Source of the DNA: Winogradskyella thalassocola
GTDB taxonomy: Bacteria; Bacteroidota; Bacteroidia; Flavobacteriales; Flavobacteriaceae
NCBI RefSeq assembly: GCF_900099995.1
Contig: NZ_FNCZ01000009.1
Span: 1 to 64,000 of the forward strand
DNA: 64,000 nucleotides
Direction of reading: 5' to 3'
Positions 18,296-26,773 of this stretch are shown here, in pieces. Position 1 is the stretch's first letter. Each line of letters starts with the position of its first letter. The position numbers and the translations under genes were made by a program. Below the pieces are notes generated by a model, which worked only from the letters and a program-made list of their open reading frames with translations, ran no database searches and was not told the DNA's origin.

Positions 18296-19882
18296 TCACT
18301 TAAAAATTGATTGTACCTCTTCATAAATCCTATCAAAATTGGCTTGTAAGTCAGCCTCAGAATAATCCCGTGACCTTCTTGGTAATCGTTTTTCAATTTT
18401 AGGCAATTTAAATTGAACTTTTCTATCCTTTCCATCAGCGAACGTAATAAATTCACCTTCTTTTAGTCTAAAAAACACATCAGCTCTAATTTTGGCGACT
18501 TCACGTTCCCCTGTTGTAATTCGGGTGTCAAAATTGAGATTATGACCACGATTAACACTAGTAGTTTCTTTTTTAACAATTTCAAAAAAGCGTTCATAAT
18601 ATTTCGCGGTGTCTGGATCATTTACCTTACCAAAGAACTGATACGATAAATTACTCAAAATGGCTTTACTAGCCTTATCTCCATACATCATATCGTTTTG
18701 AATTTTGTCTTGCATCACGTAAATCGTGGCAATATCATAACTTCGTAAAGTCGCAGGAATACGGTGCATATTTAGTAACCGAATTGTAGGAGCTTCTTCC
18801 ATAAGTAAAAATGAAGGATTTGAATTTCGTACACTCATTTGCTTTGTGATAGTATGCACTATAGTGGCAATAATTGGCGAATACGCAGTCTCATATTTTG
18901 GAGTATTAACGACTGAGATCACAAGCGGTTGCTCTTGCGTATTAATATTAAGAGGAACATCATCTGCAGACAGGATCATAAAAATACGTTGTGTACTTAT
19001 TTTTTTAAGCGCATTAGCCAAAGTACTCTTTACTCCTGCGGTTTGTCTATCAGAATCCTTACCACTAATAAAAGCATCCGCCATCGCTCTAGATGTTGTA
19101 TTAGAACTTAAAAATGCGATTAAACTATCGGTATCTAAAAATTGATACATTGCTATTAAGTGGGGCAATGTACACAGGTGTGGATAGGAGGTACGTAATT
19201 TCCAAATCAGTCCACCGATTAGTCCTTCAGCAGCATCATTAAAGAATTTTGTTGTGCCTATACTCCCCGACTCTCTTTGTTCTAATAGGTTTTCAATTAG
19301 TACTCGTGCGACTTCGTTTACGCTTTCCTCATTAATCATATATCGCGGTGCTATTGGATTTACACGATCGTAAATAGTATCGAATGAAATCACTTTAAAA
19401 TCAATTTGTTTTTTTTCAAATAAAGGGAATGCCATTTCTGTAATTTCAAAGTTTTTATAATCGTGAATGACACCCGAAAATTTATAGTTGCTAAAATGCT
19501 GAAGAAAATTAAAAACGACACTCTCTGTTTTCCCACTTCCTGCAGAACCGATTATTGAAGCGCCTCGTTTAATATTATTAATTTTAAAACTACCACGTTT
19601 AGTTTTAAAATAAACCTGGTGCTTAGCATCAAAATTATATTTTTCCTTGTGAAGAAACACATATAAAACCGTGTTTATAAGCAAGAGTATACAGCCTATA
19701 AGAAGCAACACTATATACCATTGCTTTTCGTAGTAGCTGAAATTAAAAAGTAGCCCTAAACAAATTACAGTCCAAATAAGATTAATAAAAAAGGCATATT
19801 TAGTTATTTTGAAAAGGCTATAAAACAACAAGCTCATTCCAAATATCACTCCAATAACAGCTATAATTCCCTTTATCTCCAT
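18296..19882 (-). CDS. Type IV coupling protein (TraG/VirD4-like, MobC/TraD type)
   Basis: 528 residues from ATG at 19882; an upstream in-frame start at 19927 lies within the relaxase gene. Two pairs of N-terminal membrane helices (residues about 5-80) precede an FtsK/TraD-like ATPase. Walker A is GSAGSGKTES (about 124-133), Walker B is FLLMEEAPT (about 370) and VMQDKIQNDM follows. Coupling proteins deliver the relaxase-DNA complex to the VirB/Tra channel. It is directly downstream of the relaxase (one-base gap) and convergent with nothing, so the mob genes form one minus-strand operon. Confidence 0.88.
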   Translation of the reverse strand: MEIKGIIAVIGVIFGMSLLFYSLFKITKYAFFINLIWTVICLGLLFNFSYYEKQWYIVLLLIGCILLLINTVLYVFLHKEKYNFDAKHQVYFKTKRGSFKINNIKRGASIIGSAGSGKTESVVFNFLQHFSNYKFSGVIHDYKNFEITEMAFPLFEKKQIDFKVISFDTIYDRVNPIAPRYMINEESVNEVARVLIENLLEQRESGSIGTTKFFNDAAEGLIGGLIWKLRTSYPHLCTLPHLIAMYQFLDTDSLIAFLSSNTTSRAMADAFISGKDSDRQTAGVKSTLANALKKISTQRIFMILSADDVPLNINTQEQPLVISVVNTPKYETAYSPIIATIVHTITKQMSVRNSNPSFLLMEEAPTIRLLNMHRIPATLRSYDIATIYVMQDKIQNDMMYGDKASKAILSNLSYQFFGKVNDPDTAKYYERFFEIVKKETTSVNRGHNLNFDTRITTGEREVAKIRADVFFRLKEGEFITFADGKDRKVQFKLPKIEKRLPRRSRDYSEADLQANFDRIYEEVQSIFK

Positions 19883-19883
19883 A

Positions 19884-20912
19884 TCATATACCAATGGAAC
19901 TTGATTTAATTGCCACCTCCACACCACGTTTTAAATACCTAATGGTTTTGAGCGCTAACTGTACTTGACTTGTTGGAATACTAGCCATAGGCACACCAGA
20001 TTTCGACAACATTTTAAAAGCAACTGCTTTTTCACTTGCTGGCAGTCCTAATAGTGTTGTAAAGTAGAGCTTCGGATTTTTAACAAAATCTTTTTTCGAT
20101 TTATAGGATTCCACATAGTTCCGTTTGTAGCCAAACGTTTTATCAAAAGTGCCTTCTGCTTTTGTAAAAAAGGCATCTCTATCAAATCCTCGTTTCACTA
20201 ATTTTCCGTTCATCATAACTTCCGACGCTTTGTATTTAGATCCTGGAGACAAACTCACAGAATTTGAGGTGTCTTTTCGACTCACGATGATATGAATATG
20301 ACTTTGATTACCCTCTTTTTTCATGCCTTGAACAATTCGTTTTCCATTCTGTTGATGCGGTGCATCAGCCTCCAATTTAAGTATATCGGATTTCATCTGT
20401 TTCGTATCACCTTCTAATTGACCTTGCTCAATTTTTCGAATAGCCTGTTTTAACTGAAGTATTTTTGTAGCAAACGGTTGGTTCTCTCTTACTTGTCTAT
20501 CTGTACCTTTAAACTTACGTTGGTGTTCAATTTTAGCAAAATATTTTATGTTGTCGACAGTTATCGGTTTACCATTAATTTCACGATTGAAGGACTTTGC
20601 ATAATCCGTCATTAGAGCTCTAGTATATCTTTTTAAATCTTCAGAATTATATTGTAAGTTTCGTAACTCTGATTGACTCGGGTTTATGGTAATAGAATAA
20701 AATTTCGGTTCTTTCTTTTTGAGTTTTGCTGTATTACCATCAATCTCTTTCACGACTTCTTTAGCTTTTATTTCATCCCCATATTGATTAAAAAAATGCT
20801 CGACATCGTCTTGCTCCAAGCCTTGATTTTCTTTCTCCAGATATGCAACAAAATCCACAGAACTTTGCGAATAATCGCCTCCTAATTTTTGAGCTGTGAT
20901 GGTGATATACAT
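19884..20912 (-). CDS. mobB: MobB-type relaxase / mobilization protein
   Basis: 342 residues. The N-terminus MYITITAQKLGGDY and the metal-binding His pair in QSHIHIIVSRKD (H205, H207) fit the Bacteroidetes MobB/DUF5712 relaxase family. A Tyr nucleophile is plausible in the first 25 residues or around 72-100. It would nick the element at oriT and pilot the strand to the recipient. It lies between the BfmA-like gene and the coupling-protein gene, with gaps of 4 and 1 bases. Confidence 0.85.
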   Translation of the reverse strand: MYITITAQKLGGDYSQSSVDFVAYLEKENQGLEQDDVEHFFNQYGDEIKAKEVVKEIDGNTAKLKKKEPKFYSITINPSQSELRNLQYNSEDLKRYTRALMTDYAKSFNREINGKPITVDNIKYFAKIEHQRKFKGTDRQVRENQPFATKILQLKQAIRKIEQGQLEGDTKQMKSDILKLEADAPHQQNGKRIVQGMKKEGNQSHIHIIVSRKDTSNSVSLSPGSKYKASEVMMNGKLVKRGFDRDAFFTKAEGTFDKTFGYKRNYVESYKSKKDFVKNPKLYFTTLLGLPASEKAVAFKMLSKSGVPMASIPTSQVQLALKTIRYLKRGVEVAIKSSSIGI

Positions 20913-20916
20913 ATTC

Positions 20917-21309
20917 TTATAATTGATTATTAGACTCTTTTTTTTCTACAAACTGAACGTTCTTTTTTTTGAGTTCTTTTTCCAAAATGAGTTTCTTTTC
21001 TGCTGACTCAAATTCCATAAACAAGGATTGTAACATGGCAGTTGTAGGTTTATCATGGTGCTTTTCGATGTCTTTTATGATGGCGATTACCGCATTGATT
21101 CGTTTCTTGATTTGACTTTCTAAAGTTTTCATATTCGGTCCTAAAGTTTCGTTTGGAGATATCCCATTAGTTTCAAAAAAGTCGAGCATCATTAAAAGTG
21201 TCATTGATTTTGAGCGCGACATTTTTTTACAAAATTCATTAAATTTTTGAGCCACTGAAGTTTTAATACTTAGGCTTTCAAACCGTTCTTTTTCATATCC
21301 TTTATCCAT
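20917..21309 (-). CDS. BfmA/BtgA-family mobilization accessory protein
   Basis: 130 residues. The N-terminus (YEKERFESLSIKTSVAQKFNEFCKKMSRSKSMTLLMMLDFF) resembles a ribbon-helix-helix-like DNA-binding domain, followed by a long lysine/glutamate-rich coiled coil. BfmA/BtgA proteins bind oriT and recruit the relaxase. It is the first gene of the mob operon, directly after the palindrome cluster that could be its target. Confidence 0.85.
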   Translation of the reverse strand: MDKGYEKERFESLSIKTSVAQKFNEFCKKMSRSKSMTLLMMLDFFETNGISPNETLGPNMKTLESQIKKRINAVIAIIKDIEKHHDKPTTAMLQSLFMEFESAEKKLILEKELKKKNVQFVEKKESNNQL

Positions 21310-21453
21310 ATTTCCTTGAAAAATTTGTTGTTTTTATTGGGCTAACAGCTTTTTTCCGTGAAAAACGATGGTGAAACTTCAAAAACCAAAACAATCAATC
21401 GCTGTAAACTACTGAGTTCACTAGGGTTTTATAAAAACTGAAAACTGAAACAT

Positions 21454-21538
21454 CGCGCTAGCGTGTTACCCTCTTGCTATTCCTTTTCGTCCAGCGCGCT
21501 GGACAAAAAAAATACCATTACACCCAAAAATGTAATGG
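21454..21538. other. Candidate origin of transfer (oriT) hairpin cluster
   Basis: Three palindromes lie within 85 bases: CGCTAGCG (21456-21463), the perfect 16-mer GTCCAGCGCGCTGGAC (21489-21504) and the hairpin CCATTACA-8nt-TGTAATGG (21515-21538). They are about 150-230 bases upstream of the mobilization operon, where oriT is expected. The GC content is well above the surroundings. Nick site not identified. Confidence 0.5.
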
Positions 21539-21649
21539 CTTTTACCGTAATACGAATTGAAATTTGATTTTTTATGAGTGTTCTCTTTGAAGTTTAAAAG
21601 TATCTTTAGTAAACCGCTCTTTTTGTTGCAGAATATAAAATATTGGAAC

Positions 21650-21678
21650 AAAAAAAAGACTGCCTTTTCAGACAGCCT
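21650..21678 (-). terminator. Rho-independent terminator
   Basis: Read on the minus strand, AGGCTGTCT-gaaa-AGGCAGTCT forms a 9-bp stem (two G-U pairs) followed by eight T. It lies 21 bases after the stop of the 21700 gene. Confidence 0.75.
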
Positions 21679-21699
21679 CTTGGGTTAATAATTTAGATT

Positions 21700-21897
21700 T
21701 TAAATATTAAAAACATAGTCGTAAGAATACAAATTTCTTAGAGCTTCTTCTTCCAAAAGTGTATCATATTTAATATGATGTTCTTTGGCATAGCGATTCA
21801 AATCATTTCCAAATTCATGCTCAACATCTTTTTTGGAAACCGAAACCAATCGTTCTTGAGTTTCGTTATCGAGGTTCGTATAATTGAGATATACCAT
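21700..21897 (-). CDS. Small hypothetical protein of the mobile element
   Basis: 65 residues from ATG at 21897 (a longer start at 21918 overlaps the next gene). It is acidic (LDNETQERLVSVSKKDVEHEFGNDLNRYAKE). No family is recognised. It ends before a good terminator and follows the DUF6876-like gene closely, so it is likely the second gene of that transcript. Confidence 0.5.
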   Translation of the reverse strand: MVYLNYTNLDNETQERLVSVSKKDVEHEFGNDLNRYAKEHHIKYDTLLEEEALRNLYSYDYVFNI

Positions 21898-21907
21898 AGT
21901 GCAATTT

Positions 21908-22288
21908 TTAATATTCACTTGGAAGCATTAGCGTATTATTTACAAAAAATAATCGCAATTCATCCAAAGGAAAATCGGTTACATTATATCGGTGCGTTTC
22001 AAAAATTTTATCATTTCCATCACTATAATTAATGATGGCTTCGCATTGCTTTTCAATCTGTTCCTTTTCAGAAAGTCGTTTAAAATCAATGGTAATAAAT
22101 TCACTTCTATTCGATAAACTTTTTGCAATTACGGATGCATCTGTTATAAGCCAAAAACATTCCGCTTCATTAGCCAAATATTTTAATCCGTCAGTAAAAC
22201 GCGTCCCAATTAATGGAATTTTAAAGACCATTTCGGTACCGCAAAAATGTTGTAAATCGGCTTTTATTTTGTTAACTTGTGTCTTCAT
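21908..22288 (-). CDS. DUF6876-like protein of mobile elements
   Basis: 126 residues from ATG at 22288; the in-frame extension to 22366 would run through the ssb terminator and is rejected. The core ADLQHFCGTEMVFKIPL..TRFTDGLKYLANEAECFWLITD is the pattern of the DUF6876 family found near replication/transfer genes on Bacteroidetes elements. Function unknown. It is followed by the small 21700 gene with a 10-base gap. Confidence 0.6.
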   Translation of the reverse strand: MKTQVNKIKADLQHFCGTEMVFKIPLIGTRFTDGLKYLANEAECFWLITDASVIAKSLSNRSEFITIDFKRLSEKEQIEKQCEAIINYSDGNDKIFETHRYNVTDFPLDELRLFFVNNTLMLPSEY

Positions 22289-22318
22289 TGTAATTCTATT
22301 TAGTAAGATTAATACTAA

Positions 22319-22357
22319 AAAAGAGAGCGCATCTTTTGGATAGGAACGCTCTCTTTT
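22319..22357 (-). terminator. Terminator hairpin after ssb
   Basis: AAAAGAGAGCG and CGCTCTCTTTT form an 11-bp perfect stem around a 17-base loop, with T runs on both strands. It lies 10 bases past the ssb stop and separates ssb from the DUF6876-like gene. Confidence 0.8.
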
Positions 22358-22366
22358 AATTTTCAA

Positions 22367-22720
22367 TTATTCAGTAGCGTTATCTCCTTTAATTCCTAAG
22401 AGCAAGATTTCATCTACGACCACTTCGGTAACGTATCTTTTTTCGCCGACTGCGGTTTCATAAGAGCGTGAGGTCAATTTCCCCTCTAGTGCTACCTCTT
22501 TTCCTTTGCCTACGTATTTCTCTACGATTTCGGCAATCTTTCCCCATGCTACAATAGTGTGCCATTGGGTGTCTGTCACTTTTTCTCCCTTAGAATCTTT
22601 GTAAGATTCATTGGTTGCGATTGAAAATTTTGCAACTTTCTTACCGTTTTCAAGGTTTGTAATTTCTGGCACGTTTCCTACGTTACCAATTAACTGTACT
22701 TTGTTTTTTAGAGTACTCAT
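22367..22720 (-). CDS. ssb: Single-stranded DNA-binding protein
   Basis: 117 residues with the SSB OB-fold from residue 2 (LKNKVQLIGNVGNVPEI) through WHTIVAWGKIAEIVEKYVGKGKEVALEGKLTSRSYE. The tail is very short (LLGIKGDNATE) and lacks the long Gly/Pro linker and DDDIPF-like acidic tip of chromosomal SSB. It therefore looks like an element-borne SSB for plasmid-like transfer or replication. Monocistronic, with its own terminator. Confidence 0.92.
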   Translation of the reverse strand: MSTLKNKVQLIGNVGNVPEITNLENGKKVAKFSIATNESYKDSKGEKVTDTQWHTIVAWGKIAEIVEKYVGKGKEVALEGKLTSRSYETAVGEKRYVTEVVVDEILLLGIKGDNATE

Positions 22721-22762
22721 AATTAAAAAATTTAAAGATTAATATTTACCAATCTGAACGAT

Positions 22763-22879
22763 TCAGAAAGGCTTTATTATTGATTTACTTATTATATCCA
22801 GAGCGTTTTCCTTTTTTTGTTTTTTTAACTTTTGTTCCGCTACCTTTTTATTTATTTTGTAAGATTTCATAAAATTCAT
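22763..22879 (-). CDS. Possible 38-residue lysine-rich peptide
   Basis: The open frame MNFMKSYKINKKVAEQKLKK.. is strongly basic, ends in SIIKPF and lies just upstream of ssb on the same strand. It could be a small element-encoded protein or a remnant. Codon pattern is plausible, but the length makes it uncertain. Confidence 0.3.
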   Translation of the reverse strand: MNFMKSYKINKKVAEQKLKKQKKENALDIISKSIIKPF

Positions 22880-22940
22880 TTTAGATTTACTTCCCATAGA
22901 GCCGACGCTGTTACCTTCTTTTTGTTGCTTAGTGCGCTCC

Positions 22941-23040
22941 AATATTCAGCTTTGTTTAGACATATAAAAAGTGCGAGGGTAGCCTGCGCTTAGCGCAGTC
23001 GAAGTGAGCCTGGTTATGCTGTCGTTCAAAGCTGAATGTT
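22941..23040. repeat. Inverted repeat enclosing a perfect hairpin
   Basis: AATATTCAGCTTTG (22941-22954) and its near-perfect reverse complement at 23027-23040 (13 of 14) enclose the hairpin CTGCGCT-t-AGCGCAG (22984-22998). A cruciform-like arrangement beside ssb could be part of an origin or a recombination site. Confidence 0.45.
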
Positions 23041-23169
23041 GTTATTTTGCTGTCAAAAAAAGGGATGACGGTGTTGGATTACGGAAGTGATTCTAAAGAC
23101 TTTGTGAAATATAAAATCATGGGAAGTGGAACAAAATGCAAATACATTTTTATCCTTTTTAGCGAACTT

Positions 23170-23320
23170 GATTCACGCTTTTTACGTGAGAATAGAGTGT
23201 TCCTTTCCTGCAGAGCGGAAAGGGTTAACGGAATGAAGCGTCAAAAGTGGGGATTAGGTTCAAGACCTTGTTTAATGAAGCTCTTTTATCGGAATGAAGC
23301 TTTTTGCGGAATGTAGAGAA
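23170..23320. repeat. Hairpins and CGGAATG direct repeats
   Basis: The perfect stem CCTTTCC-8nt-GGAAAGG (23202-23223) is followed by spaced copies of CGGAATGAAGC at 23229-23239 and 23290-23300, a shortened CGGAATGTAG at 23307-23316 and a partial AATGAAGCT at 23274-23282. This iteron-like spacing in a gene-free zone of a mobile element suggests a replication or transfer control site. Confidence 0.4.
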
Positions 23321-23372
23321 ATGTGCTGAATGGATTGATAATATAATCTTCTCCTGTAAACTAAACATTATT

Positions 23373-23540
23373 TTAAAACAACTTTACTTGAATATCCAAA
23401 ATACCATCGTTTTTTGAAACTTTATTCTTTTTAAAAATGACTTTTAGAGCTTTTCGTCGTTTCTCATAAATCCATTTTCTAAGATTATTCAACATACCCA
23501 TTTCATAATCCGAAAGTTCTTCTTGTGCTATTTCAATCAT
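23373..23540 (-). CDS. Possible 55-residue basic protein
   Basis: The frame encodes MIEIAQEELSDYEMGMLNNL.., then a basic WIYEKRRKALKVIFKKNK segment, ending DIQVKLF. Codon use and composition look coding. It may be the 3' part of a longer gene, because the frame stays open 9 codons upstream of the ATG. No family recognised. Confidence 0.4.
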   Translation of the reverse strand: MIEIAQEELSDYEMGMLNNLRKWIYEKRRKALKVIFKKNKVSKNDGILDIQVKLF

Positions 23541-23636
23541 AATTTCTAATTGGTCTTTTCTTTTAGTCTACATTGCATATTGAAACACTAGTCATGCCAT
23601 GTGTAAATGTTTGCCCATTCTGTTTACATGGGTCCT

Positions 23637-23765
23637 TCAAAAGTAATTAAGTATAATATAGGCTAAAGTCTCAATAAGTGATGCCATTCTATCTCCAGTC
23701 ATTGAGCTAGCTATTCGTGATAATTGTATTCTTCTGAGTATGTCTTTTGGTATGGTATTTTCCAT
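23637..23765 (-). CDS. Possible 42-residue protein
   Basis: MENTIPKDILRRIQLSRIAS.. forms a clean short frame with a start in an AT-rich leader. It is helical and has a hydrophobic end (LIETLAYIILNYF). Possibly a small regulatory peptide of the element. Unrecognised. Confidence 0.35.
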   Translation of the reverse strand: MENTIPKDILRRIQLSRIASSMTGDRMASLIETLAYIILNYF

Positions 23766-23878
23766 TCCAATTTAAAAACGGTTATATGACTTATAATGTA
23801 ATCCATAAAATCGAAGACGAAATCGAACTGAACTACTTTTAAATTTTCCCTGATGTGAGATTTTAAATTAAACGTTAT

Positions 23879-24028
23879 CTAATAATACTTGATAATTCGC
23901 AGGATACTTATCTCTTCACTAAGCCAAATGACTTTCTCCACTATCGGCATCGTAATTTTCACTATATAATTGATAATACTTTCAACTTCTTGTACTGACA
24001 TATTGGGTTTTTCAGATACTTGCTTCAT
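23879..24028 (-). CDS. Possible 49-residue protein
   Basis: MKQVSEKPNMSVQEVESIIN.. ending LRIIKYY is an uninterrupted minus-strand frame, about 110 bases upstream of the 23637 frame. With its neighbours it forms a run of three tiny same-strand genes. Unrecognised and possibly decayed. Confidence 0.35.
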   Translation of the reverse strand: MKQVSEKPNMSVQEVESIINYIVKITMPIVEKVIWLSEEISILRIIKYY

Positions 24029-24287
24029 GATACTTAGTTTTTTTTGATTAAACAATATTTGAGCAGTCTCTATACGAAAGCTAGAATTACAGTATAAAAG
24101 GAAGCGGAATAAATAAGTGTTTGATGATACATAAGCTTTATGTCGTGATCTTTTATAGGGGGTATTTTACGAGTTTATCTTTGTGCTGATATTGATTAAA
24201 TACTTTCTACTTATCTTTTTTTTATAAAGGACTATATAAAAAAATAAGAACCAGCACAAATCGGCCCCTTACTTACAACAACAAAAG

Positions 24288-24712
24288 CTAATCGTTTAAC
24301 TCTTGAATTTTCTTATCAAAACTTCCTATACACTCTTTCAAGCGTGCTTCACGCTTGTTTATCTCTTCTGCATATTTCTTTTCAATATTGGCAATTTTGG
24401 TTTTAATACCCTTGCATCGAATTGTCGAATTAAATATAAGAAAGGCACCATTTCATCTACCGAAATTGATTTTTTATTTTCGATATAATCGGTTTGACGA
24501 ATCATCTAAACCTAACTTCAAATTACTTGTTATTCTCAATATGCCTCTTACGGGTTTCTCTTTCGTTGATTTTAACGTTCAGTTTTCAGCTCACATTCAG
24601 AATAGTCGTAACGTTAGTATTCTTTCATAATTGCTTCTATAGTAGATTTAATCGGAACTTCAATTATTTCAATATCATTCAGAAGGTAGACTTTCAATCC
24701 CCTTTTTTCCAA
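24288..24712 (-). pseudogene. Decayed coding remnants at the mobile-element edge
   Basis: On the minus strand, MIRQTDYIENKKSISVDEMV.. (from 24505) shifts frame near 24410 into GIKTKIANIEKKYAEEINKR.. and stops at 24288. Upstream, EKRGLKVYLLNDIEIIEVPI.. (24614-24712) is another coding-like piece ending in TAA. Both look like pieces of disabled element genes rather than functional products. No family recognised. Confidence 0.5.
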
Positions 24713-24990
24713 TTACGGTATAGTTAGCTGGTTATTGTCGTCAGCTACTCAAATTTTCGAATTTCAAGAATCAACAGTATTTTTTTTTAACTGATATACA
24801 TAATTTCAGTTGTGGCATCGACTTTGCAACTTTGGTCTTGCACCATTTACCTTCTAAAATCTGTAACATATATTAGTTGTTTACAGACCCACACTTAACG
24901 TTTGAAGAAATAGCATTTATAAGAAATAATACTCTTGAAGAAATTAAACAATTATTGAATGAAGCTGAAAAGAGTTACAAATTAGTTTAT
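24713..24990. other. Gene-poor junction between mobile element and stress island
   Basis: No intact gene. A plus-strand coding-like fragment (PHLTFEEIAFIRNNTLEEIK.., about 24884-25008) has no start codon and runs 18 bases into the end of the L,D-transpeptidase gene. It is probably the tail of a gene cut by the rearrangement that joined the two regions. Confidence 0.4.
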
Positions 24991-25917
24991 TTAATAGATA
25001 TCCTTTAAGGTAATAATATCGCCCATTTCATTAACGCCACTCAAATCGTATCGAATATTTATCTTGGTGTTGATAGGTGCATAAAAATAAATAACCCAAG
25101 CATCGGCTTCCTTAACACCAATACAGCCATTAGAATAAGCTTTCCCTAAAGTTCTAGGATTAGTAGTCGGATGAATAAGCTGTCCGTAGCGTAGCCCGTT
25201 TATTTCTGTCTCTATAAATGGAATTTGGGGCAATTTGGTCACTTTCCCATCATCTCGTTTGGTTACAAAATATTGATGATTATTTACCGGATTTACATAT
25301 CTGGGATTACGCACATGATTAATAATAAACCCCTTTCCTGTTTTTGTTCTTAAATCCTGAATTCTTCCTGACATTTCTAAATATTTCTTCTCATCTCTAC
25401 CAACTCGGATAGGAAATTCAAAAAGTTGAACTGAGTCCTCATAAATGCGAAGTTTAAATTCAGGGATATTGATATCTATCGTTGTGTTATCAAATGAATT
25501 CAATATTTTTTTAGCTTTACTAGAATCTGGGATTATAATTGTATTTCCCATCGGTAAGGCTATCATCTTTTTTTGATTATAAACAAAAGAATCCTTTGCC
25601 ATCATTCTATAATAATCCGTATTTTGAAGAGTATCTATAATCCAAGGATTAGCTCTTACTAAAACGTGTTCGCTTAAACCATAAGTTGTTAAAGGCTGAT
25701 ATCGATGAACAAGAGAATCTAAATAGTTAAAGTAATTCTCAATTAACACCTCTTTCTGTACAACTACTTTTTTTACTGAAATGGATTTAGAGAAAATTTC
25801 AGTATTTGCCAAATTTAAAGACAAATTAAAAACCTCATCTTTTGGACAGCAAAATTTAAGCGTAAACAATAAAATGATAGTGATGGATATAACGAAAAAC
25901 GCCACGATTTTTTTCAC
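24991..25917 (-). CDS. L,D-transpeptidase (YkuD family)
   Basis: 308 residues. An N-terminal membrane anchor (4-22) is followed by a roughly 120-residue spacer and the YkuD domain. The catalytic signature reads LIHPTTNPRTLG..YSNGCIGVKEAD: His, Ser and the active Cys are present. Such enzymes make 3-3 peptidoglycan crosslinks or attach lipoproteins, using meso-diaminopimelate stems, in the periplasm. It overlaps the preceding peroxiredoxin gene by four bases and is co-transcribed with it, suggesting an envelope/oxidative stress unit. Confidence 0.88.
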   Translation of the reverse strand: MKKIVAFFVISITIILLFTLKFCCPKDEVFNLSLNLANTEIFSKSISVKKVVVQKEVLIENYFNYLDSLVHRYQPLTTYGLSEHVLVRANPWIIDTLQNTDYYRMMAKDSFVYNQKKMIALPMGNTIIIPDSSKAKKILNSFDNTTIDINIPEFKLRIYEDSVQLFEFPIRVGRDEKKYLEMSGRIQDLRTKTGKGFIINHVRNPRYVNPVNNHQYFVTKRDDGKVTKLPQIPFIETEINGLRYGQLIHPTTNPRTLGKAYSNGCIGVKEADAWVIYFYAPINTKINIRYDLSGVNEMGDIITLKDIY

Positions 25918-26651
25918 CTTACAAGCAGTTTAGGCTTCTTCAGAATCTTATCTAATACTTCTTTCTTACCTAATGGTTTTGTACAAAAGAACCAATCTTT
26001 ACAGTTTAATTCATCTGTAGATGTCATTCGTTCTTCTGCAATACCACAAGAGCCTGCTGGAGAAATAATAACATCATCACCAGGATTCCAATCAGCAGGT
26101 GTAGCCACTTCAAATTCATCTGAAGTTTGCATCGCAATTAAAGCGCGATAGATTTCATCGAAGTTTCTACCAAGACTTAACGGATAATAAATAATCGCCC
26201 TAATCATGCTTTTAGGATCTATAAAAAACACTGCTCTAACCGCTTGTGTTTTACTTTCACCAGGCTGAATCATGCCATATTTTTTGGCGACTTTCATAGC
26301 AATGTCTTCAATTAATGGAAATTTGACTTCAATGTTTTTCATTCCATTAAATTCAATTTTTTCCTTAATAGTTCGCAACCATGCAATATGGCTGTATAAA
26401 CCATCTATTGAAAGTCCTACCAATTTACAATTGGCCTTATCAAACTTATCTTCTAGATGAGCAAAAGTTATAAACTCGCTTGTACAAACCGGTGTGAAAT
26501 CTGCCGGATGGCTAAATAAAATAACCCATTCTCCTTTATAATCTGAAGGAAAATTAATATTGCCTTGTGTTGTTATCGCCTTAAAATCTGGTGCTTTATC
26601 TCCAATCCTTGGCATTGATATTATTTGCTCATGATCTTGTAGTATTTCCAT
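25914..26651 (-). CDS. Peroxiredoxin, 1-Cys/Prx6-like
   Basis: 245 residues. The active-site motif is HPADFTPVCTSEF (peroxidatic Cys about 51), followed by the AhpC-TSA fold and the long C-terminal Prx6-type extension (WNPGDDVIISPAGSCG.., DWFFCTKPLG). It reduces hydroperoxides in the cytoplasm. Extra cysteines in the C-terminal domain may serve for resolution. First gene of a two-gene operon with the transpeptidase. Confidence 0.92.
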   Translation of the reverse strand: MEILQDHEQIISMPRIGDKAPDFKAITTQGNINFPSDYKGEWVILFSHPADFTPVCTSEFITFAHLEDKFDKANCKLVGLSIDGLYSHIAWLRTIKEKIEFNGMKNIEVKFPLIEDIAMKVAKKYGMIQPGESKTQAVRAVFFIDPKSMIRAIIYYPLSLGRNFDEIYRALIAMQTSDEFEVATPADWNPGDDVIISPAGSCGIAEERMTSTDELNCKDWFFCTKPLGKKEVLDKILKKPKLLVR

Positions 26652-26677
26652 AATATTTATTTTTAAATTCTATCTAT

Positions 26678-26702
26678 AGCACAATTTACTTAGGATTGTG
26701 CT
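26678..26702. other. Hairpin between peroxiredoxin and HMA remnant
   Basis: AGCACAAT-9nt-ATTGTGCT is a perfect 8-bp stem with a T-rich run on the plus-strand side, 27 bases before the peroxiredoxin start. On the plus strand it would act as a terminator for transcription that has no gene. It may instead be an operator or leader structure of the peroxiredoxin gene. Confidence 0.35.
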
Positions 26703-26773
26703 TTTGTTTTTTAAGTTATTATCTCCGCCAACAAATTGGGTGACCAATAGTAGAGAGCACATGTTTAGCTTTT

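Noticed and set aside
23047..23316. 89-codon plus-strand frame in the repeat region
   Set aside because: Cys/Arg-rich composition, overlaps hairpins and repeats, no start context; it is a shadow of the repeats.
24303..24727. Plus-strand frames of 60-90 codons
   Set aside because: They are antisense to the decayed minus-strand coding pieces, with Phe/Leu/Ser-rich shadow composition.
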